This document shows, one piece after another, positions 41,689-50,862 of a stretch of DNA of 64,000 bases (position 1 is its first letter; each line of letters starts with the position of its first letter). This DNA is from Luteimonas galliterrae (lineage in GTDB: Bacteria; Pseudomonadota; Gammaproteobacteria; Xanthomonadales; Xanthomonadaceae), in assembly GCF_023374055.1 (NCBI RefSeq), contig NZ_JAMBEP010000004.1, positions 1 through 64,000 of the forward strand, written 5' to 3'. The notes under the pieces are model-generated. The model saw nothing but the letters and a program-made list of their open reading frames with translations, had not been told where the DNA came from and did no database searches. Made by a program: the position numbers and the translations under genes.

Positions 41689-42864
41689 ATGCCTAAGCGG
41701 CGGAAAGCGATCGTCCTCGCGCTCGCACTGGTCGTTGCGGCAGGCGATGCCTGCGCTCAGCGATGGGTGCCGGCGTGGATCGCATCGCCGGCGCCCGACC
41801 GCCGCGACGGCGCTCCGCGAGCGCCGCTGCAATTCGCCGACCAGACCGTGCGCCAGGACATGCGCCTGGGCGTTTCTGCCAAGGCGCTGCGTTTCCGGAT
41901 CAGCAACGAGCTGGGCGATGCGCCGCTGAAACTGGACAGCCTGGTCGCATGGCGCATCGGAACATCGGCGCGACGAATGCCGGTGCGTTTCGCGGGCCGC
42001 GATGCGATCGTGGTACCGGTCGGCGCAGCGTTGCTGAGCGATCCGGTGGCCATCGCAGCGCCCGCCTTCGCCCAAGTGGCGCTGAGCCTGCATTTCCCGG
42101 ACCCGACGCGCCCTGCGGTGCGGCGTACCGCGCTGCGCGCGGTCGCGGGCAAGGCCGATGTGGCCGACGATGCGCCGTTGGCGTATCGGCAAAACGCGAT
42201 CTCCGCGGTGCTGGCCGAACGCGACGAAGCTCCGGCAACGATCGTCGCACTGGGCGATTCGATCACCGAAGGCGCCACCGCCGGCCTGGGTTCGGAAGGC
42301 GATTGGCCGGCCCTGCTCGCGCGGCGCCTCGAACAAGCCTGTCCCGGCCGCTACGTGGTGCTCAACGCCGGCATCAGCGGCAACAAGGTGCTCGACGCCG
42401 GACGCAGCCACAGCGCGCTGGCGCGGCTGGATCGCGATGTGTTGTCGTTGCCCGGCGTGGACTACGCGGTTTTGCTGGAAGGCATCAACGACATCCGCCA
42501 CAGCGGCGCGCCCGAATTCCGCCCCGGCCGCAGCGCGGACGACGTGATCCTCGGCTACCGGCAGATCGTGGCGCGCCTGCAGATGCACGGCATCCGCACG
42601 TTCGGCGCCACGCTCACGCCCTTCGGCGGCTCCGAGCGCTACGAACCGGTTTCGGCGGCCGCGCGGGGACAGTTGAATGCTTTCATCCGCGACGGCGGCG
42701 TCTTCGCCGGCGTCGTCGATTTCGATGCGGCGCTGCGCGATCCCGCCCGGCCCGAATTCCTGCCCGACCCGCTCACCCGCGACCACCTGCACCCGAACCG
42801 GGACGGATACGCGAAGATGGCGCGGGCGATCGACCTATCCCTGTTCGGATGCCAGCCGCCGTGA
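41689..42864 (+). CDS. SGNH/GDSL hydrolase with N-terminal beta domain
   Basis: 391 residues with a Sec signal (IVLALALVVAAGDACA). Residues ~25-165 form an all-beta region (RQDMRLGVSAKALRFRISNE). The esterase domain has GDSIT (nucleophile Ser), NAGISGN, LEGINDI and the final DHLHPNRDGY with Asp/His. Extracellular GDSL proteins of this layout are esterases or deacetylases. Inside the alginate operon, removal of O-acetyl groups from acetylated alginate is an attractive role, but this is inference. The stop overlaps the KDG kinase start. Confidence 0.88.
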   Translation: MPKRRKAIVLALALVVAAGDACAQRWVPAWIASPAPDRRDGAPRAPLQFADQTVRQDMRLGVSAKALRFRISNELGDAPLKLDSLVAWRIGTSARRMPVRFAGRDAIVVPVGAALLSDPVAIAAPAFAQVALSLHFPDPTRPAVRRTALRAVAGKADVADDAPLAYRQNAISAVLAERDEAPATIVALGDSITEGATAGLGSEGDWPALLARRLEQACPGRYVVLNAGISGNKVLDAGRSHSALARLDRDVLSLPGVDYAVLLEGINDIRHSGAPEFRPGRSADDVILGYRQIVARLQMHGIRTFGATLTPFGGSERYEPVSAAARGQLNAFIRDGGVFAGVVDFDAALRDPARPEFLPDPLTRDHLHPNRDGYAKMARAIDLSLFGCQPP

Positions 42865-43973
42865 CCGCGATCGACACCGTTTTCCCGCGTCCGCCTTCGG
42901 ACCAACGCCGCTGGGACTGCGTCGCCTTGGGCGAAGTGATGCTGCGCTTCGACCCGGGCGAAGCGCGCATCCGTTCCGCCCGCGAATTCCGAGTCTGGGA
43001 AGGCGGCGGCGAGTACAACGTCGCGCGCGGGCTGCGCAAGACCTTCGGCCGGCCGACCGCAGTGCTGACCGCGCTGCCGCGCAACGAGATCGGCCTGCTG
43101 GTCGAGGATCTCATCCTGCAAGGCGGCGTGGATACGGGCCGGATCGTCTGGCGCGAACACGACGGCGTCGGCCGCAACACGCGCGTAGGCTTGAATTTCA
43201 CCGAACGCGGCTTCGGTGTGCGCGCCGCGCTTGGCGTCTCCGATCGCGCCTATTCCGCCGCGTCGCAGATCGCGCCGGACGAATTCGATTGGGACGTTCT
43301 GTTCGGCGCCGGCGGTACCCGCTGGCTGCATACCGGCGGCATCTTCGCCGCATTGTCGGAAAGCACCGCGCAGACGGCGCTGGCCGCCGTGCGCCATGCG
43401 CGTCGCCATGGCGTAGCCGTTTCCTACGATCTGAACTACCGCGCCAGCCTGTGGAACAGCCATCCGGACCCGGATGCGGCGCGGCGGGTCAACCGCGCCA
43501 TCGCCGCCGAATGCGACCTGCTGATCGGCGACGAGTTTTCCTTCGCTTCCTGCCTGGGTTTGGAGCACGGCGGCGCCGCTCGCGCCACGCCGATGGATTC
43601 CGCGCCGGCCGATGCGGCTTGCTTGAGGGTGTTCGAAGCGTTACCGAACCTTAAGCTGATCGCCTTCCCGCTGCGCGAGGCGCACTCGGCCTCGCGCAAC
43701 GCCTGGGGCGGCGTGCTGCATGCGCGCGGCGGCCGACGCTGCCAGTCGCTGTTGCGGCACGAGTTGGACATTCTCGATCGCGTCGGCGGCGGCGATGCCT
43801 TCGTGGCCGGCCTGATCCACGGCCTGCTCGACGGCGCCGACCTGCAGCGCGCGCTCGACCTGGGCGTCGCGCACGGCGCGTTGGCCATGACCACGCCGGG
43901 CGACAACGCGATGACCTCGCTGGACGAAGTCGAAGCCGTCGTCCGCGGCGACGGCGCGGCCGCCCGCCGTTGA
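42849..43973 (+). CDS. kdgK: 2-keto-3-deoxygluconate kinase (PfkB family)
   Basis: 374 residues from ATG 42849; GTG 42861, overlapping the upstream stop as GTGA, is an equally likely start. PfkB motifs: WEGGGEYNVARGLRK near the N-terminus, VSYDLNYRASLW, and LDILDRVGGGDAFVAG with the catalytic Asp of GGGDAF. It phosphorylates KDG to KDPG, the last step before Entner-Doudoroff cleavage. KDPG aldolase is not in the window and must be elsewhere. Confidence 0.93.
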   Translation: MPAAVTAIDTVFPRPPSDQRRWDCVALGEVMLRFDPGEARIRSAREFRVWEGGGEYNVARGLRKTFGRPTAVLTALPRNEIGLLVEDLILQGGVDTGRIVWREHDGVGRNTRVGLNFTERGFGVRAALGVSDRAYSAASQIAPDEFDWDVLFGAGGTRWLHTGGIFAALSESTAQTALAAVRHARRHGVAVSYDLNYRASLWNSHPDPDAARRVNRAIAAECDLLIGDEFSFASCLGLEHGGAARATPMDSAPADAACLRVFEALPNLKLIAFPLREAHSASRNAWGGVLHARGGRRCQSLLRHELDILDRVGGGDAFVAGLIHGLLDGADLQRALDLGVAHGALAMTTPGDNAMTSLDEVEAVVRGDGAAARR

Positions 43974-44006
43974 AGGCGGCCAGTCCTCCATGTGCCGGAG
44001 CAACCC

Positions 44007-44204
44007 ATGCCTGAAGTGATCGTCTATGCCCTCTCCGGACGCACGCGCGAGCAGAAGCGGCGGCTGATGAAAGCGATCACCGACGTCGTGGCCGAACATT
44101 TCGCGGTTCCCGCGGCGGGCATCGTGGTGCAGATCGTCGAAGCCGATCGGGAGTCGAAGTCGAAGGGCGGCACGGCGTACGCGGACATGCCGGGTCCGAA
44201 GTGA
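44007..44204 (+). CDS. Small tautomerase (4-oxalocrotonate tautomerase-like), end of alginate operon
   Basis: 65 residues from ATG 44007 (MPEVIVYALSGRT); Pro2 is the family base, and GGAG eight bases upstream selects this start. The single ~62-residue unit fits the 4-OT monomer that assembles as a hexamer. Arg11/Arg12 region (SGRTREQKRRL) matches the substrate-binding arginines in part. The gene is 33 bp after kdgK and co-directional. Because no KdgF-type cupin is present, it could help open or isomerise the unsaturated uronate ring; this is speculative. Confidence 0.88.
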   Translation: MPEVIVYALSGRTREQKRRLMKAITDVVAEHFAVPAAGIVVQIVEADRESKSKGGTAYADMPGPK

Positions 44205-45057
44205 AGATGTCGGGCAGCCGCCTTTCGCTGCGATGCGACTTTGATGTGTACCTGCAGTGACAGCGCGGCGCGGCGTTGGCACGCGACTAGAAGTATCGAT
44301 GCATGGTTGTGGACAGAAGCTATAAGCCGGTAATCAGGGAGGACGAAAGCTTGTGAGATTGCCGGATCAAACCTCACAAACTTCGGTATGGAAAAGACCC
44401 AGGAAAGCCAACTTCCAATAATTTCAAATAGTTGTAGCGCAAGCGCTATGAGGTTTCTTTGGCGAAATCTGTATCTCGACGGTGCTTGCTCACGATATTC
44501 CGTCAATAAGAGATGGGTTGCTCTGTCGATCGACGAACGGCCACCGGCTTTTGCTCAAATTTGCAGTTGGATGCAAATTTTCACGGCTGCAAGGCTTTGA
44601 TCTAACAGCGATCGCTACTCGGAATCTGGAGCGCGCACCCGCGATTAGTCTGAAACGGCGTTCTTACGAGCTTGTCGCCGATCACCCGGAGCGAAGCAGC
44701 TCAGATCGGTTCGAGATTCGGCTCACCCGTTCTGGCCGCTGGAGATGGTCTGGAGATAACGCAATGCTTTTACGGTATCGCCATCTTTAACGACTTCAAG
44801 TTGATCATCCCATCGACCCGACCGGATGATGAGCTTCGAGGCGACCTTGTTCACAGATCGGTCCTGGTGAAGCTTAAACGTCGCCGTCGCCGGCTGTTCG
44901 CGGCTCTACGGTTGATCGCCTTAGGCGTTTACTTCCGTGAAGCCCCGCGACGGCCGCCAGCTTGACACCAGCCCAACACGCCGCGCAGTCTGAATCGCGT
45001 GGGGGAGGCTAGGCGGGCCCTCGAATCGGCGGTTGATCGAGTCGGAGTGCTTCGGCC
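44205..45057. other. Lower-GC gene-poor interval before the hybrid kinase
   Basis: About 850 bp with no convincing gene. The first ~400 bp are visibly more AT-rich than the neighbours (for example TTCCAATAATTTCAAATAGT) and carry a short dyad TAGCGCAAGCGCTA at 44435-44448. A small minus-strand frame (44723-44854) is listed separately. The composition suggests DNA of another origin or relics of lost genes. Confidence 0.55.
44723..44854 (-). CDS. Possible small protein or gene fragment (43 residues)
   Basis: From GTG 44854 the frame reads VNKVASKLIIRSGRWDDQL then EVVKDGDTVKALRYLQTISS; it is open upstream for ~16 more codons. The composition is protein-like (charged and hydrophobic alternating) unlike the other frames here. 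No family is recognised. It could be the C-terminal end of a decayed gene. Confidence 0.3.
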   Translation of the reverse strand: MNKVASKLIIRSGRWDDQLEVVKDGDTVKALRYLQTISSGQNG

Positions 45058-48000
45058 TTGGAATCTTTCATACGGCGGCTCCTAATCAATTCGATTATTG
45101 CGCTTTGCGCGATCTGCATCGGTGTGGGTCATGCCGAAGCCAAAGAGGTCGCGGAGAATCGCCCTGTCGTGCTCGCACCGGCCGGGATCCAGCCCGCCTT
45201 TGAAGCCATTGATAGGACGCAAGGCCTGCCAAGCACGTCGATCTTGGAGATCAAGAGCGATCGGCATGGGTTCGTCTGGATTGCGGGCGACCGTGGTGTC
45301 CATCGCTTCGATGGACACAATTTCTTCAATATCGACCGCGATCCTGGCCAGTCCGATACGTTGGAAAGCCGATTCGTCTATCTGCTCGCCGAAGCCAGCG
45401 ATGCCATGTGGATCGGTAGCCCCAACGGAGCGCTGCAGCGACTTGATGCGCGCACGGGGAAGCTGACGCGCTTTCCTGTACAGGTGGGTAATGCAAGTCC
45501 GAAAGGCGTCCTCCGGATAGAGTGCGATGCGCTGGGACAAGTTTGGCAGATGAGCGATTTGGGACTGGTGCGACTGGGGCGGCGCGGCGACGTTACCTGG
45601 GTCATGCCCCGTAGCTTCGACGCCATGATGCTCCACCCGGATGGCAAGCACCTGCTTGTCGCCCTTCCGAATCGTCGCGTGGAGATGATCGACATCCGAG
45701 ATCCCAAGCGAAGATCCACGCTGTTGACGTTGCCCGAGCGTACCCGAGGAGCCATCGAGTCGATGGTGTCCGACGAAACAGGATTGTGGTTGGCGATAGA
45801 TCGAGAGCTTTGGCGCTTTGAGTGGAAGACAAGTGCGTTGCGCCGCATCGACATGCCCGTGCCGCTCGTCCGGGCCACCTCCATGGTGCTGGCTCCGGAC
45901 GGCGCACTCTGGCTTGGCAGCGTCTTCGACGAAGGACTTCAACGGTTCGACCCGGCGCAGGGCACGCTGTCCGTCTACCGCAACGACCCGGACGATCCGC
46001 AGAGCCTGCGTCCCGGATCCGTTACAGCCTTGGCGGTGGATCGCGCGAACAACCTGTGGGTCGGTCTCGGGAGCGCGGGTATCAGCCGCTTGAATCTCGG
46101 GCAAACGGCCTTGACACGCTATCGTCCAAAGGCTGGGAAAAATGTTTGCGCAATGGCGGAGTTGGAAGACCGCAGTCTGGTAACAACGCTCTGTGGTGGC
46201 GGCCTGATGGTATTGAACCGACAGACGGGGCAATTGGAGCCTATGCCGGCCGCATCGTTCTTGCCGCGTTCGTCGCGTGCGCTCGCAAGCGATAAGAACG
46301 GCGGACTGTGGATTGCCAGCGTTCGCGAGGGTCTGTTTCATTGGCGGCCGGACGGATCGGTGCGCAGGTTCTCCCTGCAGGAAAAGGGGAACAATCTTCC
46401 GACCCCCACGATGACCGATGCGCTCCTGGACGACAGGCAGCGCTTGTGGGTCGGCCATTTGGGTGGCCTCGCAGTCCTGGAACCGGGCGCATCGGAACTT
46501 CGCGAAGTCGACGCGTACGACGGGAAGCAGTTGTTCGACTTCGATCTCATCCACGACATTTCACAAGGACGGGATGGATCGCTCTGGGTCGGAACCATGA
46601 CGGGCTTGGTGAACTTCAACCCCGAAACCCGACAGGTCCGTCGCTATGCATACGTGCCGGGCGACAGTTCCGCATTGTCCGACAATTATGTGCTGCAAAC
46701 GCATACCGATCGGCAGGGCCGATTGTGGGCGGCCACCCGGGCGGGACTCAACCGCCTCACGTTCGACGGCAAGGGTCGGCCGGTATTCCGCCGCTACGGA
46801 CTCGGCGATGGGCTCCCCGATATCACCATCGAGGCGATCGTCAATGACGCGCAGGGCGCGTTGTGGGTTGGCACCGGCAATGGCATTGCGCGCTGGGATC
46901 CGAAGCGGGATCGCTTTCAGAGTTACCTTCCCTCCGACGGCATCCCCAACACAGACATCAACATGAAGTCGGCGCTGCTCGGCGCCGATGGCGGCTTGTA
47001 CTTCGGCACGTTGACTGGCATGTGGCGGATCGATCCGCAAGCGCTGAAAATCGCCGACCCGGTACCGGTCGTCCTCAGCAGTTATGAAGCCGGCGACCGG
47101 ACCATGGTCAATCTACAGGGCGACGCGTTGTCAGGCATCCAAGCGAAGTACGCCGATGGCCGCATGATGTTTCGCATCGCGGTGTTGGGCGACGCACGCC
47201 GCCTGTCCTATCGCATGGAGGGGTTGGAGGACAGCTGGCGGAATATGCCCAGCGATTTCACGATCACCTATCACTGGCTGCCTTCGGGAACTTATCGCCT
47301 CCAAGTGCGCCAGCTGCAGCCCGATGGCCGCTGGGGCGACCCCCAACTGTCGCTGCCGATCGAGATCATGCCGCCCTGGTGGCGTACCGTCTGGGCCTAT
47401 CTCCTCTACTCGCTGGTCGTGATCGCGCTGCTGATCGTATCTGCGCGTGCGTTCATGGCGTGGAGGCATAGGGCCTTGAGCGAGCAATTGAAGGAGAGCC
47501 ATGCCCGGTTATCGGTCGCTTTGCATGCCGCACGGTTCGGTATGTGGGGATGGGATGTGGATACGAACGAAACCGAGCTCGATTCATATGCAAGGAAACT
47601 GCTCGCCGTCCCGACCGACGTGCGGCCGATGGCAGATGTCTTCGGGCGGATGCACCCCAACGACGCCGAACGCGTCCGTGAGCAGGTCGACCATGCTTTG
47701 CAGGACAATGTTGCAGTCGACTTCGAGTTCCGTCTTCCCGATGCCGATGCCGATGCCGATGCCGATGCCGATGCCGATGCCGATGCCGATGCCGATGCCG
47801 ATTCCGGTTTGGGGTGGCGTTGGATCGAAGGTCATGCCACTCCCTATCCGCGACCAGGAAAAACCGCTTACGTCATCGGCGTCAGCCGCGATGCCACGCA
47901 ACGCAAGCGCGAACGACTGGAACTTGAGCAATCCAAGCAGGCCGCCGAACACGCGCTTGAGGAATTGACGCGGTCACGCCTCGACTTGGCTATGGCGCTC

Positions 48001-50358
48001 GAGAGCGGCGACCTCGGCGTCTGGCGCTCCGAACGGTCCTACGGCGCAGCGGTCAGTGAAGGGATGTGGACACGCGGATTCACCATAGACTGCGATGCCA
48101 ACGTACGTCGCATAGTCGGCTGGCCTGTGGACGGCGACATCACGCGTGGGGACTTCCTTCGAGCGGTGCATCCGGACGACAGAAGGAGGGTATTGGAACG
48201 ACTTTTACGCGCGCTGACGGAAAGCGGCAACTATGCGGATCAGTATCGGATCGTTCAGTCTAATGGAGAGGTGCGTTGTATCGCAGTGCTCGCTGCGTCC
48301 ATCCGCAATGCCGATCATCCGGCCGCCGGAGCATCTCTGACGGGCATCGTGCGCGATGTAACCGGAGAGGAGGCGCTCAAGGCGGGGCTGCAACAAGCGG
48401 CGGAGGAAGCGCGCCTGGCGACGGAGGCCAAGGGACGCTTCCTTGCCATGATGAGCCACGAAATCCGCACGCCCATCAACGGCGTCATCGGCGTGATCGA
48501 TCTGCTATTCAAGACGCCCATGGACGAGGAGCAGCAGCAGCTGCTTGGGATCTGCAAAGACTCCGCTCAGGTGTTGCTGACAATCATCAACGATATCCTT
48601 GATTTCTCGAAGATAGAGGCGGGGAAATTAAAGCTAGAACATGCATCGCTGTCGCCGCGTAGGCTGGTGGAGTCCGTGGCCGAATCGCTGCACACAGAGG
48701 TCGTCCGCAGAGGAATCGACCTGGATGTCTTTATCGCCCACGACGTGCCTCGTCGTTTGTTAGGCGACCGCGTCCGACTGCATCAGGTGCTCGCCAACCT
48801 GATCGGGAACGCGGTCAAGTTCACCGAAAAGGGGGGCGTTCGCGTTTACGTAAGCGTGGAGGGCATGTTTGCCGGCAATCTGCGCCGTGTCCGCTTCGAC
48901 ATCGTCGACACGGGTATCGGTATGGACCACCGTACCCTCGATAGCCTCTTCCAGCCATTCGAGCAGGCCGAAGCGACCACTACACGCCGCTTCGGCGGCA
49001 CGGGTCTTGGCCTGACGATCGTCAAACATCTTGTGACGCTGATGGAAGGAGAAATCGAATGCGACAGCATGGTCGCGTCGGGCAGTCGTTTCAGCGTGAT
49101 TATTCCGCTGGAATCTATCGCACACCGCGGCGCCGCAAAGGATCATGCGGTCGCCGGCGCGAAGGTTCTCGCGCTGTGCGAGTCCACCGAGCGCGCGTCG
49201 CTGCTGCGCGAACTTTGCAGCGATCTCCACGTGGATATCGAGACTGCGGCTTCGCCAGCCGCGCTGTTGCAGCGTCTGGATCACATGCAAGGTACTGCGG
49301 CGGAACGGACTCTGGTTCTCATAGACAAGGGTTTCGCGGAGGACCATGAGGCACTCTGCCGCGCCATTCACGCGACCGCCGCGCAGCTCCCGATCGTCCT
49401 CGTGCGTAAGGAGGGTCCGCGAGCGACGTCGCCTTTCGTCCAGGGGGTCACGACGGTGGCCGGTAGTCCGCTGACCAGTCCCGGATTAGCGCGGGGCTTC
49501 CAGCTGGCGTTGGGCTTGGCCAGCCCCGAGCTTCCCACCCCGGCCGTCGAATCGTCCGCAGATATTCCGATCCGAAGCGAGATCGCCGCCGAGGCGGAGA
49601 TCCTCGTCGCCGACGACAACGCGACCAATCGCGAGGTGATCACCCGCCAGCTGCGACGCCTAGGCTACGCCTGCGACGTAGTCGAAGACGGCGAGCAGGC
49701 TTGGGAGCGGCTGCAGACGGAGCGCGGCCGTTATCGGTTGCTGCTGACGGATTGCCATATGCCGAAACTGGATGGCTACGGACTGGTCGAGCGGATCCGT
49801 CAACAAGAATCGGCTTCGGGCCGTCCGCGCTTGCCGATCGTGGCAATCACCGCAAACGCCTTGCTGGGAGAGGGGGAACGCTGTCTCGCATGCGGAATGG
49901 ATGCTTTTCTAGCCAAGCCCATGCAAATGCCGGATCTGGAGCGGATTCTCGCTCGGATGCTTCCCCGCGCGATGGGGACCGAAACGGAAACGACGGGCTC
50001 ATCGCAGGAGGTCGAGGCTGAGTTCGATGCCTTGGCTCGCCTCGTAGGCAACGACGAAACGAAGTTGCATCGCTTGCTGGATATTTTCTTGACCAGCACA
50101 GGCGCAGACCTCGAGCAGTGGAGGCTGGCTCGATCTGCAGCCGACGGCAGCGCGTTGAGGCATCTCGCACATAAGCTGAAGTCAGGATGCATCCAGTTGG
50201 GGGAGCAGTCGGCCGCGTCCGCTTTCGAAGCCGTAGAGTTCCATTCGGGGACGGCCGCCGATCTGCGAGCGCTGGCAGCATCCGCCCAGCGCGAGCTCGA
50301 ATTGACCCTGGCACGCGTCGCTGCTTTCAAAGAACGATCTCTAGCAGAGGGCCGTTGA
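45058..50358 (+). CDS. Hybrid sensor histidine kinase: beta-propeller, Y_Y_Y, two PAS, HisKA, HATPase, REC, Hpt
   Basis: 1766 residues from TTG 45058, the only start giving a signal segment (INSIIALCAICIGVGHAEA). Residues ~35-660 are two-component-propeller repeats (GFVWIAGDRGVHRFDG, LWVGHLGGLAVLEPG, LWAATRAGLNRL); ~680-770 is a Y_Y_Y domain (SYRMEGLEDSWRNMP); TVWAYLLYSLVVIALLIVSA is the membrane helix. PAS1 (~815-960) carries ten Asp-Ala pairs from a microsatellite; PAS2 is ~975-1110. HisKA has MMSHEIRTP with His1134; the ATPase has N, G1 and G2 boxes (DTGIGMD, GTGLGL). A degenerate receiver-like segment precedes a true REC with Asp1565 (LLLTDCHMPKLDGYG). The Hpt has His1705 (AHKLKSG). The output regulator is not encoded nearby; an extracellular sugar is a typical signal for this class. 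Confidence 0.93.
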   Translation: MESFIRRLLINSIIALCAICIGVGHAEAKEVAENRPVVLAPAGIQPAFEAIDRTQGLPSTSILEIKSDRHGFVWIAGDRGVHRFDGHNFFNIDRDPGQSDTLESRFVYLLAEASDAMWIGSPNGALQRLDARTGKLTRFPVQVGNASPKGVLRIECDALGQVWQMSDLGLVRLGRRGDVTWVMPRSFDAMMLHPDGKHLLVALPNRRVEMIDIRDPKRRSTLLTLPERTRGAIESMVSDETGLWLAIDRELWRFEWKTSALRRIDMPVPLVRATSMVLAPDGALWLGSVFDEGLQRFDPAQGTLSVYRNDPDDPQSLRPGSVTALAVDRANNLWVGLGSAGISRLNLGQTALTRYRPKAGKNVCAMAELEDRSLVTTLCGGGLMVLNRQTGQLEPMPAASFLPRSSRALASDKNGGLWIASVREGLFHWRPDGSVRRFSLQEKGNNLPTPTMTDALLDDRQRLWVGHLGGLAVLEPGASELREVDAYDGKQLFDFDLIHDISQGRDGSLWVGTMTGLVNFNPETRQVRRYAYVPGDSSALSDNYVLQTHTDRQGRLWAATRAGLNRLTFDGKGRPVFRRYGLGDGLPDITIEAIVNDAQGALWVGTGNGIARWDPKRDRFQSYLPSDGIPNTDINMKSALLGADGGLYFGTLTGMWRIDPQALKIADPVPVVLSSYEAGDRTMVNLQGDALSGIQAKYADGRMMFRIAVLGDARRLSYRMEGLEDSWRNMPSDFTITYHWLPSGTYRLQVRQLQPDGRWGDPQLSLPIEIMPPWWRTVWAYLLYSLVVIALLIVSARAFMAWRHRALSEQLKESHARLSVALHAARFGMWGWDVDTNETELDSYARKLLAVPTDVRPMADVFGRMHPNDAERVREQVDHALQDNVAVDFEFRLPDADADADADADADADADADADSGLGWRWIEGHATPYPRPGKTAYVIGVSRDATQRKRERLELEQSKQAAEHALEELTRSRLDLAMALESGDLGVWRSERSYGAAVSEGMWTRGFTIDCDANVRRIVGWPVDGDITRGDFLRAVHPDDRRRVLERLLRALTESGNYADQYRIVQSNGEVRCIAVLAASIRNADHPAAGASLTGIVRDVTGEEALKAGLQQAAEEARLATEAKGRFLAMMSHEIRTPINGVIGVIDLLFKTPMDEEQQQLLGICKDSAQVLLTIINDILDFSKIEAGKLKLEHASLSPRRLVESVAESLHTEVVRRGIDLDVFIAHDVPRRLLGDRVRLHQVLANLIGNAVKFTEKGGVRVYVSVEGMFAGNLRRVRFDIVDTGIGMDHRTLDSLFQPFEQAEATTTRRFGGTGLGLTIVKHLVTLMEGEIECDSMVASGSRFSVIIPLESIAHRGAAKDHAVAGAKVLALCESTERASLLRELCSDLHVDIETAASPAALLQRLDHMQGTAAERTLVLIDKGFAEDHEALCRAIHATAAQLPIVLVRKEGPRATSPFVQGVTTVAGSPLTSPGLARGFQLALGLASPELPTPAVESSADIPIRSEIAAEAEILVADDNATNREVITRQLRRLGYACDVVEDGEQAWERLQTERGRYRLLLTDCHMPKLDGYGLVERIRQQESASGRPRLPIVAITANALLGEGERCLACGMDAFLAKPMQMPDLERILARMLPRAMGTETETTGSSQEVEAEFDALARLVGNDETKLHRLLDIFLTSTGADLEQWRLARSAADGSALRHLAHKLKSGCIQLGEQSAASAFEAVEFHSGTAADLRALAASAQRELELTLARVAAFKERSLAEGR
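47740..47799 (+). repeat. (GATGCC)10 microsatellite coding Asp-Ala repeats
   Basis: Ten perfect GATGCC units followed by one GATTCC, inside the first PAS domain of the hybrid kinase. Copy-number changes would add or remove Asp-Ala pairs without shifting frame. Confidence 0.97.
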
Positions 50359-50435
50359 TTGCGAGCGTTGCGCATGGGCAGTCGTATCGAAGGGCACGAG
50401 GAGGCCCCCTGTGGAAGCGAGCGGAGCGTAACTGT

Positions 50436-50480
50436 CTCCTAGGATTTTTCCCAATACCGGCATCGCGCCTCCTTGCCTAT
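50436..50480 (+). repeat. 45-bp element, copy 1
   Basis: Begins with the perfect palindrome TCCTAGGA, then TTTTTCCCAATACCGG and ends in CTTGCCTAT. It shares the same length, core and ending with copy 2. Function unknown; it lies 78 bp after the kinase stop. Confidence 0.85.
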
Positions 50481-50755
50481 CCTCGCAGCCGCATTTTGTA
50501 CGCCGCCCTCACCCCCGAGAGCTAATACGAGTGCGCCGTTTGCGGGATTACTGACGCAATCGGCGACTGTCGCGATGACAGCCAGGATGAGGTGGGGCGC
50601 TGAGATAGCCTCCGCCTCATCCGTTTTTCTCGACAATACGGTCGTTCACGGGCTGCTCGCAGCATCATGAAGTGCTGATCCGTTGCGATCATCCGCGATC
50701 TCAGATTTTCCTAGGCGGCATTCATGCCGACTCCGCCAGAAGCCGATAGGCACGG

Positions 50756-50800
50756 CTCCTAGGACTTTTCCCAATTCCGCAGCACGGCCTCTCTCTCTAT
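50756..50800 (+). promoter_or_regulatory. 45-bp element, copy 2, upstream of the Hpt-like gene
   Basis: TCCTAGGACTTTTCCCAAT, then CCGCAGCACGGCC and CTCTCTCTAT. The end is 62 bp before the Hpt-like ATG, a promoter-compatible distance. Could be an operator or promoter rather than a passive repeat. Confidence 0.55.
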
Positions 50801-50862
50801 GGTGTTGCTCGTATGGCTTGCGTATGCAATGAGCAATCGGGCGATCTCGGAGGCGGCATGCG

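Larger units (their letters stand above)
50359..50862. other. Gene-free interval with two 45-bp elements
   Basis: Between the kinase and the Hpt-like gene there is no convincing protein gene. Short frames on both strands are byproducts of the repeated element (the minus-strand copy reads RYWEKS-stop at two sites). Two copies of the 45-bp element (50436-50480, 50756-50800) are the only structure seen. Confidence 0.6.

Noticed and set aside
44388-44790. Overlapping 70- and 102-residue plus-strand frames in the low-GC gap
   Set aside because: No ribosome site, no recognisable family and inconsistent composition; not convincing genes.
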